Positions 28,850-37,800 of a stretch of DNA of 64,000 nt are shown here, piece after piece; the first letter of the stretch is position 1, and each line of letters begins with the position of its first letter. Where the stretch lies: NCBI RefSeq assembly GCF_037126245.1, contig NZ_CP136925.1, positions 310,001-374,000 on the forward strand. Direction: 5' to 3'. The notes beneath the pieces were generated by a model. The model was not told the DNA's origin. It searched no databases and was given only the letters and a program-made list of their open reading frames with translations. The stretch is from Mangrovimonas cancribranchiae. GTDB lineage: Bacteria > Bacteroidota > Bacteroidia > Flavobacteriales > Flavobacteriaceae. A program made the translations under genes and the position numbers.

Positions 28850-30814
28850 ATGAGTAGCAACAACGAATTCGAGAACAACATTTCATTTGATTTACCCAAA
28901 AACCAATCCAATGTCATTAAAGTGATTGGTGTAGGTGGTGGTGGAAGCAACGCCATTAATCATATGTTTCAATTAGGAATTAGAGGTGTCGATTTTGTCA
29001 TCTGTAATACCGATGCCCAAGCCCTACAAAATAGCGGCGTGCCTAATAAAATACAATTAGGTGTTAACTTAACCGAAGGATTAGGTGCTGGCGCAAACCC
29101 AGATATTGGCGAGCAAGCCGCCGTAGAGAGTATAGAAGACATTCAGCATATGCTAGATACCAATACAAAAATGGTATTTATTACAGCTGGTATGGGCGGT
29201 GGTACAGGTACTGGAGCAGCACCAGTGATTGCTAAAATGGCTAAAGATTTAGACGTTTTAACAGTAGGTATTGTAACCATGCCATTCCAATTCGAAGGAA
29301 AAACCAGAAATAAACAAGCCCAACAAGGTGTAGAAAAACTTCGTGAAGTGGTAGACTCTTTAGTGGTTATAAACAACAATAAACTTCGTGAGGTATATGG
29401 TAATTTAGGGTTTAAAGCAGGTTTTTCAAAAGCCGATGAAGTGTTATCTACTGCTGCTCGAGGAATTGCCGAAGTTATTACGCATCACTATACGCAAAAT
29501 ATTGACTTGCGCGATGCTAAAACCGTATTAAGTAATAGCGGTACAGCTATTATGGGGTCCGCTGCTGCGTCAGGTCAAAATAGAGCGCAAGAAGCCATTA
29601 GAAAAGCGTTAGATTCGCCGTTACTTAACGATAATAAAATTACTGGAGCCAAGAATGTATTGTTGCTTATCGTTTCTGGTGCACAAGAAATCACTATTGA
29701 TGAAATAGGTGAAATTAACGACCATATTCAAGAAGAAGCCGGCCATGGCGCCAATATTATTATGGGAGTTGGTGAAGATGATGCTTTAGAAGAATCTGTA
29801 GCTGTAACCATTATCGCTACTGGGTTTGATGTCGATCAGCAAGACGAAATCTCTAATACCGAGGTTAAAAAAGTCATTCATGCTTTAGAAGATGATAAAC
29901 CCTTAGAACAGGATTTAACCAAGCGCGAAAAAAATCCAGCTATAATTACACCCAATATCGAGCTGGAAAAAAAGGAAGAACCAATAGTTAAGCACACCTT
30001 AGATTTAGACGAACTTAACGATAACGAAACGCCTTTAAATGAAAAGCCAACTTCAGAATTTGTTGAAACTACAGATAATATAAAAAACATTCCTGTAAAT
30101 TATGAACAAGTTACGGTAAATGAAACTGCAGATGAAGAGTTTAATATCACATCGGTAACACCTGAAGAACCTATAAATGAAGAGACTTCAGAAGAAGAAC
30201 AGCAATTTACATTAACTTTCGATATGCCAATAAGTAACGAAAGTAAAGAAACGCCAAAAGCTACGGATGAAGATTTTGTGGTTCATGAATTAGACGAGAA
30301 TATTAAAAAACTACCTGTAAAAGATCATGTGGAACTCATCCCTATTACTGAGACTAATGATGAAGGTGAGAAAAGATATGTTCTAGATGATTACATGGAG
30401 TATGAGTCAACATTAAATAACACTCAGAAAACAGAAAAAAAACCTTCTGAAACGGTACGTAAAGTTGAAGAAGAAAGCGAAGATATTGTATTTGAAAAGA
30501 AAGTCGTTACGCCAGAAACTAATGAAACCCTCGAGAACGATGTAGATCCTATAAATGCACCTATTTCAGATTTGCTAAAAGAACGTGCTGCAGAGCGAAG
30601 ACGTAAAATGAAAGACTTCAACTATAAATTCAATAACTCTAAAATTGATGACATAGAAAAAGTCCCAGCTTACAAACGTCAAGGTGTAAATTTAGACGAA
30701 GCAAAACATTCTTCTGAAAGTACGTCAATATCAAAAACAAGTATTAGTTCAGACGATAATGACGATATTCAGTTAAGAAGCAATAACTCCTTTTTACATG
30801 ATAATGTAGATTAA
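28850..30814 (+). CDS. ftsZ: Cell-division tubulin homologue FtsZ, long C-terminal extension
   Basis: A 654-residue protein. The GTPase domain (about residues 20-335) has GVGGGGSNAINHM and the tubulin signature GGGTGTGAAP (residues 116-125). It is followed by an intrinsically disordered, Glu- and Asp-rich linker of roughly 290 residues, then a basic stretch with RRRKMKDFNYKF and a short C-terminal tail. Escherichia coli FtsZ is about 383 residues; the expansion is all in the linker, as in other Flavobacteriia. It forms the Z ring and is recruited by FtsA. It ends the dcw operon and is followed by a clear terminator. Confidence 0.96.
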   Translation: MSSNNEFENNISFDLPKNQSNVIKVIGVGGGGSNAINHMFQLGIRGVDFVICNTDAQALQNSGVPNKIQLGVNLTEGLGAGANPDIGEQAAVESIEDIQHMLDTNTKMVFITAGMGGGTGTGAAPVIAKMAKDLDVLTVGIVTMPFQFEGKTRNKQAQQGVEKLREVVDSLVVINNNKLREVYGNLGFKAGFSKADEVLSTAARGIAEVITHHYTQNIDLRDAKTVLSNSGTAIMGSAAASGQNRAQEAIRKALDSPLLNDNKITGAKNVLLLIVSGAQEITIDEIGEINDHIQEEAGHGANIIMGVGEDDALEESVAVTIIATGFDVDQQDEISNTEVKKVIHALEDDKPLEQDLTKREKNPAIITPNIELEKKEEPIVKHTLDLDELNDNETPLNEKPTSEFVETTDNIKNIPVNYEQVTVNETADEEFNITSVTPEEPINEETSEEEQQFTLTFDMPISNESKETPKATDEDFVVHELDENIKKLPVKDHVELIPITETNDEGEKRYVLDDYMEYESTLNNTQKTEKKPSETVRKVEEESEDIVFEKKVVTPETNETLENDVDPINAPISDLLKERAAERRRKMKDFNYKFNNSKIDDIEKVPAYKRQGVNLDEAKHSSESTSISKTSISSDDNDDIQLRSNNSFLHDNVD

Positions 30815-30848
30815 TTAATAGCGATTAAGTTTAGTGTTTAAGCTTCTC

Positions 30849-30889
30849 GAAAACCCGAGTCTTATGTCATGTAAGTTCGGGTTTTCTTT
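30849..30889 (+). terminator. Rho-independent terminator after ftsZ
   Basis: A 10-bp perfect stem GAAAACCCGA / TCGGGTTTTC encloses an 18-base loop and ends in TTT. It lies 35 bp after the ftsZ stop codon and should end the dcw transcript. Confidence 0.78.
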
Positions 30890-30891
30890 GT

Positions 30892-30899
30892 TATCTTCG
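30892..30899 (+). promoter_or_regulatory. Possible -7 element for the yqeY-like gene
   Basis: TATCTTCG differs at one position from TAnnTTTG and lies 23 bp before the ATG of the YqeY-like gene, directly after the ftsZ terminator. No TTTG is seen at the -33 position, so the call is weak. Confidence 0.3.
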
Positions 30900-30922
30900 C
30901 AGCAGATTAAAATTTAGGTAAT

Positions 30923-31375
30923 ATGAGTTTACAACAAGATGTGATGACTGCCATGAAAGCAGCCATGAAAGCTAAAGACCAAACAGCCTTAGCAGCATTA
31001 AGATCGGTTAAATCGGCAATATTATTAGCACAAACCGAAACCGGTGCTAAAGAAGACTTAACAGAAGAGCAAGAATTAAAATTGTTGCAAAAACTAGTTA
31101 AGCAAAGAAAAGATAGTGCCGCAGTTTATGTAGAACAAAACAGAGAAGATTTAGCAAAGCCAGAATTGGAAGAAGCTGATATTATTTCGCAATTTTTACC
31201 AGAAGCATTATCTGAGGAAGAAATTGAAAAAGTGGTGGTAATGGTTATAAACGATACCAATGCCGAAGGTATGAAAGATATGGGTAAAGTTATGGGGATT
31301 GTTAGTAAGCAACTGGCAGGACAAGCTGATGGTAAAACCATATCGACTATAGTAAAACAAAAGTTAGCGCAATAA
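30923..31375 (+). CDS. GatB/YqeY-domain protein
   Basis: A 150-residue cytoplasmic protein matching the YqeY family (KSAILLAQTETGAKEDLTEE, then a second helical domain with ISQFLPEALSEEEIEK). The C-terminal half resembles the tail domain of the GatB subunit of aspartyl/glutamyl-tRNA amidotransferase, hence the name. Biochemical function is not established. It follows ftsZ with its own likely promoter and precedes tRNA-Arg; a link to tRNA metabolism is only suggestive. Confidence 0.9.
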   Translation: MSLQQDVMTAMKAAMKAKDQTALAALRSVKSAILLAQTETGAKEDLTEEQELKLLQKLVKQRKDSAAVYVEQNREDLAKPELEEADIISQFLPEALSEEEIEKVVVMVINDTNAEGMKDMGKVMGIVSKQLAGQADGKTISTIVKQKLAQ

Positions 31376-31385
31376 TAAGCGTTTT

Positions 31386-31459
31386 GGCCACGTAGTTCAA
31401 CTGGATAGAATATCAGATTTCGGCTCTGAGGGTTGAGGGTTCGAATCCTTCCGTGGTCA
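31386..31459 (+). tRNA. tRNA-Arg (anticodon TCG)
   Basis: A 74-base cloverleaf. The acceptor stem GGCCACG / CGTGGTC has one G-T pair. The D arm is GTTC...GAAT. The anticodon stem is TCAGA / TCTGA with loop TTTCGGC, giving anticodon TCG (reads CGA), and there is a 5-base variable loop. The T arm has TTCGAAT in its loop, and the discriminator base is A. CCA is not encoded. The stems were checked base by base. Confidence 0.93.
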
Positions 31460-31460
31460 C

Positions 31461-31896
31461 AAAGTATAACAAGTCCCAGTAGATGGTTTGTCACCTTGAA
31501 CCATCATACTGAGCTTGTTGAAGTGTTGGTTGTGCTGTCATTCTGAGGAGCGTTAGCGACGTGAGAATATTAAATATAGAATTTTCTTGATAGTGTCGGA
31601 GTGACATGGACAGTGAACAATTAAAAAAATAGTATCACCCTGAACGTGTTTCAGGGTCTAGGTTGTGAGACTAATGCCTAGTTTAGATGCCGAATAAAGT
31701 TTAGTAGTTACTATAGAACACTTTATAGAAACGTCGCAGGAATTTATAAGCCAATTTCCAGAGCTTTATACCAAAACCAAACAAATGCTTAACTTTAATT
31801 TTTCGGGTTATTAAAATGATGTCAACATGACTTTTATCATACTTTAATAGGAGATAGTAAGCTACTTTTAATGAAGAATTAAAAAAGCCATTACTC
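31461..31896. repeat. Gene-free stretch with degenerate dispersed palindromic repeats
   Basis: The region downstream of tRNA-Arg holds fragments of two dispersed repeat types also seen later in the window. One contains TGTCATTCTGAG (around 31536-31547) with a distal GGAGTGACA; the other contains CACCCTGAACGTGTTTCAGGGTCTAGG (around 31634-31660). The remaining roughly 200 bp before the CBS-domain gene is A+T-rich with no recognisable gene; it presumably contains that gene's promoter. Confidence 0.6.
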
Positions 31897-32316
31897 ATGA
31901 AAATACATGCGCCTATTTCAGATATTATGACTAAAAAAGTCATTACACTAAAAACGACAGACGACTTAGAAACAGCCGAGCTCCTTTTTAAAACCCATAA
32001 TATTCGTCATATACCTGTGGTAAATGGTAACGATATTGTAGGTATGTTAAGTTATACCGATTTACTACGTATAAGCTTTGCCGATGCTGTAAACGAAGAC
32101 GATAATACGGTCGAATCTTTAGTTTACAATATGTTTACTATAGACCAAGTTATGGCTAAAAAACTAATTAGTGTGCCGCCAACAGCTACTATTAAAGAAG
32201 TCGCTGAAATTCTAGCTATGCGTGAGTTTCATGCCCTTCCTGTATTGCAAGAACGCACCATTGTAGGTATTGTAACAACAACAGACCTTATTAAGTATAT
32301 GCTAAAGCAGTTTTAA
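31897..32316 (+). CDS. CBS-domain pair protein
   Basis: A 139-residue protein consisting almost entirely of two CBS motifs (about residues 8-58 and 78-135), with GMLSYTDLLRIS and GIVTTTDLIKYML as the characteristic ends. CBS pairs bind adenine nucleotides and usually regulate another domain or partner; here there is no fused enzyme. It is likely cytoplasmic. It stands alone, converging on the nucleotidyltransferase gene with a 36-bp gap. The ligand is unknown. Confidence 0.88.
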   Translation: MKIHAPISDIMTKKVITLKTTDDLETAELLFKTHNIRHIPVVNGNDIVGMLSYTDLLRISFADAVNEDDNTVESLVYNMFTIDQVMAKKLISVPPTATIKEVAEILAMREFHALPVLQERTIVGIVTTTDLIKYMLKQF

Positions 32317-32352
32317 TGTATGGTAAGTAGCGCAGAAAAGAATGTTCCAGAC

Positions 32353-33417
32353 TTAGTATTTAAACAATAAGCGTAAGATGCGTTTTCTATCCTGCCAAAT
32401 CAGTTTACGGTAAGTGTGATTAGAAACAAACATATTAAAACGATCCCATAAAGTAGGGAAGCGATTACAAAACTTTAACGTTCTGTTGTAATGTTCCAGA
32501 AGTTTAGGGTAATTTAGTTTAAATTGGTAGAAACGCGCATGCCAATTGTTAACATTAGGTTGAAAAGCATTCACATCGCTAAAATAACCACGCATTATTT
32601 TAAAATACCTCTCTATAGATTTATTTTGTGGCCATGGTGTTTCTAGTAAATAGGGGTGTTTGTTTAGTATAATTACCGTATCGTAGGCTGACCGAAAGCT
32701 TAACGTATTAGTTAGGCCGCCAAAGTCATTATACTGCCAATTTAAAATATTGTGCCATAACAGGTGCTCCCAACAAGGTAACGAAAAACCCTGTATTTGC
32801 TGCTTATGGTGTAAGATGTTGTCTGCAATCAAAGGAGTATAGCTATGGTGTTCAAAAAGTTTACTGTGTAATTCTACAGCACCTATACCTGTCAATTCAT
32901 TTGGTAATAACCGTGGTAAATGTTTATGTTCAAAATAATCAACACCAAAGGTCATGGGTGGTTTTTGGTAGCCATTGTCCAATAATAGCGCATAGGCTTC
33001 AGTCAGTTGTTTTGGAGCTATTAAAATATCAATATCGCCCAACATACGCTCGGCAGTATCGTTAAAAATACCCGATACCAAAAGCGCACTGCCTTTTAAA
33101 AACACATGTGTAATATGATGCTGTTTAAAAAGGTCACTTAGCACATTAATTTGACTAAGTAAGGCTTGATTACGTTCGCGATTCATTAGGCTAATCTCAG
33201 CTAAATAATTATTCAAATCATTAGGCATAAGGTGTTGCAAGTTCTTGCTATGCAAACTGGCGTATAGCGCTGGTAGGGTTAAATGGCTACTCGCTAATGT
33301 CACCAAGTCATCCCATAGCTCTGTTTCTGGAGATAAGGTTGTGGTCAAGAGCGAATCAGATGCTTCTCGACTAAAAATATGAGACAGGACACGGTATGTA
33401 TGGGCTAGGTTTCTCAA
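32353..33417 (-). CDS. Nucleotidyltransferase-like protein (NTP_transf_5 type) of the accessory peptide cluster
   Basis: A 354-residue protein with a minimal-nucleotidyltransferase core: FLKGSALL at residues 107-113 and GDIDIL at residues 127-132, matching the G-S ... D-x-D pattern of the polymerase-beta-like fold. The arrangement resembles Pfam family NTP_transf_5, often annotated simply as nucleotidyltransferase family protein. The rest is helical and His-rich without a recognised motif. It is the last gene of a minus-strand unit, 66 bp after the HPr-kinase-like gene. In other bacteria such nucleotidyltransferases occur beside HPr-kinase-related proteins in putative peptide-modification cassettes; a similar job here is inference. 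The substrate is unknown. Confidence 0.78.
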   Translation of the reverse strand: MRNLAHTYRVLSHIFSREASDSLLTTTLSPETELWDDLVTLASSHLTLPALYASLHSKNLQHLMPNDLNNYLAEISLMNRERNQALLSQINVLSDLFKQHHITHVFLKGSALLVSGIFNDTAERMLGDIDILIAPKQLTEAYALLLDNGYQKPPMTFGVDYFEHKHLPRLLPNELTGIGAVELHSKLFEHHSYTPLIADNILHHKQQIQGFSLPCWEHLLWHNILNWQYNDFGGLTNTLSFRSAYDTVIILNKHPYLLETPWPQNKSIERYFKIMRGYFSDVNAFQPNVNNWHARFYQFKLNYPKLLEHYNRTLKFCNRFPTLWDRFNMFVSNHTYRKLIWQDRKRILRLLFKY

Positions 33418-33483
33418 AACTGGCTGTTGGTCAATTCAAAAATAGCTAAAAACAGTTTAGTTTTATGCTAAGCTCATGACTAT

Positions 33484-34611
33484 TTACCTTAATTGGTTTA
33501 AGGCAGTCACTGCTGTTTCAATATTGTGGTATGTCAACTGATAACACGTTAAAGCGGCACACCAATCCATAAATAATTTGGCATGTTCCGTCGAAGCCGA
33601 TAACCAAGACTCTGGAATAAGGGTTTCTAAGGCTGTTTTTTTATCGATAGGGAGTAACCCCTCTTCAGCGTTTGGATTATACGCGACCAAAACAATGGTC
33701 TGGCAAAGGTGTTTGTCTAATTTTGAATGCGCATTATGCAAATACCTAATAGGACCTTTTTGGGTGTTAAAGAGGTGTTTAGGAGTTGTTTCAAGTTCTG
33801 GGTAATAGGGGTTAAGAACCATGTAAGCCCCTTGTTTAATAGAAATACCATTAGGGTTGTATAAAATATTATGAGAGGTGTCTAAAGCACTGACATCATC
33901 GGCTAAAACCTCAAAACCATGTTGTCCTAATAAAGCTGTAAGAGTGCTCTTGCCGCGACCAGAGTGGCCTATTAAAGCGATGGCGTTGCCCGAATTGTTA
34001 ACAACTGTAGAAGCATGTAATGTTCCTAGAAGTGTTTGTAGTTTACATGGTGCAATACTACATAGTATATGCGTTGTAAATGTTCCCTGTATAATATGGT
34101 AGGCGTGCTGCTTTACAACACGGAGTAATTGCCCATTTTTAAGTAAGTACATGATGCCTTCCTTACGAAAGATGGAAAACGTTACTGTGGCTCCTTGCTT
34201 GGGCTGAAAGACTTGGTAAACAGCCAAAGCAGGAAATACGGTTTGAAGCGTTTTATTATCATCGGTTTCTATAGCAATGGTTGTGCCGTGAATATCCAAA
34301 TAAATAGGCGGCTGCTGCAAAGGAACTTCAGGAGGGGCTTTTATAGTTAAGATATCCGTATCTTCTTGAGGGGTCTGGCAAAGTTCTAGATAGGAAATAA
34401 CCTGATTCCAACGGGCCTCGGCTTCCTTAAGACCAAGGGATTCCGACCAGGTATCCAAAAATAAGGCCTTGGATGGCGAAGACATCACGCTATCCAAGGC
34501 CTCTTTAAAAAGATTATCTATAATACTATATTGATTGCTAGTTTTAAACCATAACATCCAAGAGGTGTTATCTAAACGTTTACACAAACTAGGTGCTATG
34601 GGGGGGGTCAT
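33484..34611 (-). CDS. HPr kinase-like P-loop protein of the accessory peptide cluster
   Basis: A 375-residue protein from the ATG at 34611; a TTG three codons earlier (34620) is a less likely start. The C-terminal domain has LHAS just before a Walker A loop GHSGRGKST and then LADDVSAL, the order found in HPr kinase/phosphorylase-related proteins. The first roughly 80 residues form a small helical domain that might be PqqD-like, although that is only an impression. No HPr or PTS gene is nearby, so the substrate is unlikely to be classical HPr. The gene lies 21 bp after a 58-codon leader-like peptide gene. A run of eight C residues occupies codons 2-4, a potential slippage site. Confidence 0.8.
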   Translation of the reverse strand: MTPPIAPSLCKRLDNTSWMLWFKTSNQYSIIDNLFKEALDSVMSSPSKALFLDTWSESLGLKEAEARWNQVISYLELCQTPQEDTDILTIKAPPEVPLQQPPIYLDIHGTTIAIETDDNKTLQTVFPALAVYQVFQPKQGATVTFSIFRKEGIMYLLKNGQLLRVVKQHAYHIIQGTFTTHILCSIAPCKLQTLLGTLHASTVVNNSGNAIALIGHSGRGKSTLTALLGQHGFEVLADDVSALDTSHNILYNPNGISIKQGAYMVLNPYYPELETTPKHLFNTQKGPIRYLHNAHSKLDKHLCQTIVLVAYNPNAEEGLLPIDKKTALETLIPESWLSASTEHAKLFMDWCAALTCYQLTYHNIETAVTALNQLR

Positions 34612-34632
34612 ATATAACAAATAATATAAGTA

Positions 34633-34809
34633 TTAACTAAATAGGTCTCCACCAGCATCTGGTGGGGTTGATTGTGCTTGTGCTTGTTTAGGGTTAAGAA
34701 TTAAAAACGTACCTGCAGCTGTTAAGGCCGCATATTTTCCCATTTTCTTAATGGCTTCTTTGCGAGAGATACCCTTTTCTTCTGTTATATTTTGATGCTT
34801 TTTATTCAT
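34633..34809 (-). CDS. 58-residue leader-like small peptide, copy 1
   Basis: I translated this short gene by hand: ATG at 34809, TAA at 34633-34635. The N-terminal half has a basic segment SRKEAIKKMG followed by a short hydrophobic stretch (KYAALTAAGTFLIL) and NPKQAQA, ending like a signal-peptidase AxA site at residue 45. The remaining 13 residues, QSTPPDAGGDLFS, are acidic and Gly/Pro-rich. SRKEAIKK resembles a Tat motif with RK in place of RR. A 65-residue paralogue lies at 40869-41066; each follows a large T9SS protein gene. Here the gene sits 8 bp after the 1433-residue surface protein and 21 bp before the HPr-kinase-like gene. It may be a secreted or modified peptide precursor; no function is established. 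Confidence 0.8.
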   Translation of the reverse strand: MNKKHQNITEEKGISRKEAIKKMGKYAALTAAGTFLILNPKQAQAQSTPPDAGGDLFS

Positions 34810-34817
34810 AGTAACTA

Positions 34818-37800
34818 TTAGTTAAGAGCTATTTTTTTAGTTTGAGACGCGTTAGTGTTACCGACTTTTACAATGTAAATACCTTGACTTAATTGTTTTA
34901 AGGATATCGTGTTGTTAGTCGTACCAGTTTCAAGAGGGGTGTTGTAAACTAAACGTCCTTGCATATCGTAAACGCTAACTTGGCTATTAGGATTTACAGT
35001 ACCTTCAATAGTAATGGTTTTGTTATGAGGGGAGCTGTAAATGTTAAAAGCGTCATGAGTCTCATGGTTCTGTATGCTTAAGGCTTGGTTTTCAAAGTGA
35101 ATATAAAAACGTCCCGTTCCTTGCAGTGCAGCGTTTGGCGTTATGCTATAATGTGTTGTGTTAAGTAACGTAAACGTGTTATTAGATCTATCTTCTATAT
35201 ATACATTGGTGTTAGCAGGAAGCTGACTTTCTAAAATGCTAAAGGTTAATTGTTCGCCAGCATTTGCAACCACACCAAGAGGAATAGTAACATAATTCAC
35301 AGCGTCATTGTTTAACGCTTGTAGGGCTATAGGTGTCCCTTGATTTTCGGTAACTAATTGCGAGTATAGGGCAAAACTAGGAACCGTACCTCCCCAAAGT
35401 TGGGCATCATAACCAGCATCTAAGCCCGTTGTGGCGTGGTCGTTAAAATAAAACTCGGTACGATATTGGTTGCTGGTAGTACTAGCAAGAAGTTTTAAGA
35501 ACGTCAAGTTGTTATTAGAACGTCCCATAATAAAATCATCGCCGCCATCATGAGCGCGCATGCTAGGGGTAAAAGTCATGTCGTAATCTAAAACATGATC
35601 GCCATTGGCGGCTACAAAAAAGCCTTGCCCAGGAGCCATAAGTTCCCCAGTAGCATTCGCTAGAGTAATAACGGTCCATCCATCAGAGGCATTGCCATCA
35701 TAACCATAAATCCCCGAATTGGTTAGCATTAAGTCTAGGTTGGTTATTCCGGTACTCACTTCATAATTTAAAAAGGTTTCCATGTCTAAGTACGATGGGT
35801 AAGGGTTGCCAATTAAATTCCATTGACCAAAAGTGGCATCGGTACCTACAGTAATATCTATAGGAACATTCCCCGTTTCAACAGTTCCTGTAAAGGTTAA
35901 AGCAGAACCATCTGTGGTGGCTGCACGATAGCCTGTTCCCGAAACTAAAGCCGTTGTGGCGTTAAGGGCTGTATCGTAGTTTTCGTAAGCACCACTGTTG
36001 TTGTTAAATGGTGCTAATGCTATGGTTGTTCCCGAAGTCGCTAGATTGCTATTCGCTACTTGAAAGGCAGGAACAAGTTGTCCCGATACAGGTGCCGCAA
36101 TTAAATCGTTACCACCTGTTGTGCCAGAGCCCATTTGATTAGTGTAGCGGTTGTAGGTTGTTGTGCCACTACCAGAAACGGAATTTGCAAGTAAGCTAGA
36201 ATACGTAGTCGAACTAGAGTTTAGTATTATTTCTCCATTGTTAGTAACATCATTAGCAATAACATAAATTCCTTCTGTAATAGTTACCGTAACATCATTT
36301 TCAATTTCAAGATTGTTAATGTGTACGTTTTCAGTACAGGTGTAATCACTTAAAATATAGGCATCAGAATCACTGGTACTTGATCTTGCATGATTGTTAT
36401 TTAACCAAGTGTCGTTATCAAAATAAATAAGGTAATCTAGCTCTCCTGGATTTGCTTCAATGTCTGGGGTATTAATGAAATCACCACTAAAGATGTTTTG
36501 ATAATCCCTTTCTCCAGCAACAGCTACTGTTGTGTTTGTGTCGTCTAGGAGAATACCGTCTGCTGTATCTACTGTACCACCTTCAAAAAGTTGCCATCTT
36601 CTGCCAGTTCCAAAAAACATACTTGAAGTTCCTTCCATAAATAAGGTGTTGTTATTTAATGTGCCAAATTCAGTTTCAAAACTTGTTTGTGTTTCGCCTC
36701 TTGAAATAATTAGGAAATTTCTAGGAGGGATTGTGGTTGGGCTAAAATCACTTAAGTCCCATACAGTACCATCGTAAAGCATTACTAGTTTTGTTGTGCT
36801 TAAATCTATAGTCGTGTCAGAAAAGTTAAAGATTTCAATAAATTCATTGTTATAGTCGCTTGCATCACTTACTTCTGTAATAAACAAGTCTCCAGGAGTT
36901 GGGGTGTTAGGAGCTGCTGTTGTAGTTGCTGTACCATTTAACGGTGATGTTGTGTTGTATAGAGGTCCATCTAAACACGCCTCGTTATAAGCAAACACAA
37001 ACACATAATATGTTGTTTCAGCATCTAAATCTGTTGCTGTAAATGTATTGTTGGCATCAGCTTGAACAACAATTCCATTACCTAAAACATCATTAGTGTT
37101 GTATGTGGTTTCGTCGTTAGGCGTAGCGCCTAAAGTAGCCGATTCGCTTATGACTACTAAATAAGCATCGGCAGTAGTTGAGGTAAAGTTGCCACTTATA
37201 CTATTATGGGTAATTGTGTTTGTTTGTAAGTTAGATGGTTGACTACTAGGTGTAATACATGAAGTTAGCTCTGGTGCTGTGACTTCTATATCAAAGGTGT
37301 CTTCCGCGGCAGAGTTGTATGCTTCTACTTGTATATAATAAGTTGTTCCAGTAGTTAAAACATATTCTATAGTTTCGGTAGAACTTAATGTTGCTGAGTC
37401 TGCAATGTGTGAATCAGGAGTTGGGCATGAGGAGCTATACAAATATAAATCGGCATCACCGGAAAAGTTAGATAAGGTAATCGTATAAGTTTCATCATAC
37501 GTAGGCGTTATAGAATACCACACATCTACATTTTCAAATGGTGATGTGAATGTTGCGTTAGCTAAAGTGCCGTTTGTAACACCTGTATTTGCTGTTATAG
37601 CTATAGCGTTGCTGCATAGGTTGTTGTCTGGTGCAGGTTCTCCTTCCTCTAAAGTGAAATTTTCTAAAGTCCAGCTAGAACATGAGGTGTTGTCTTCGTA
37701 TAGAAAAGCGAGATAAACATTAGTTGCATTTACGCCTTGTAAACCAGTATGGTCTTCTGTTACACCGCCATTACCACTAGTTATGGTGGTTATTGTTGAC

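Noticed and set aside
31701-31943. Minus-strand open frame of 80 codons ahead of the CBS-domain gene
   Set aside because: Its start region overlaps the CBS gene on the opposite strand, the composition is Lys/Tyr/Phe-rich as expected of A+T-rich non-coding sequence, and no motif is recognisable.
31386-32316. Integration site of a mobile element at tRNA-Arg
   Set aside because: No integrase, no duplicated tRNA 3' end and no transposase is present nearby; only dispersed palindromic repeats follow the tRNA.
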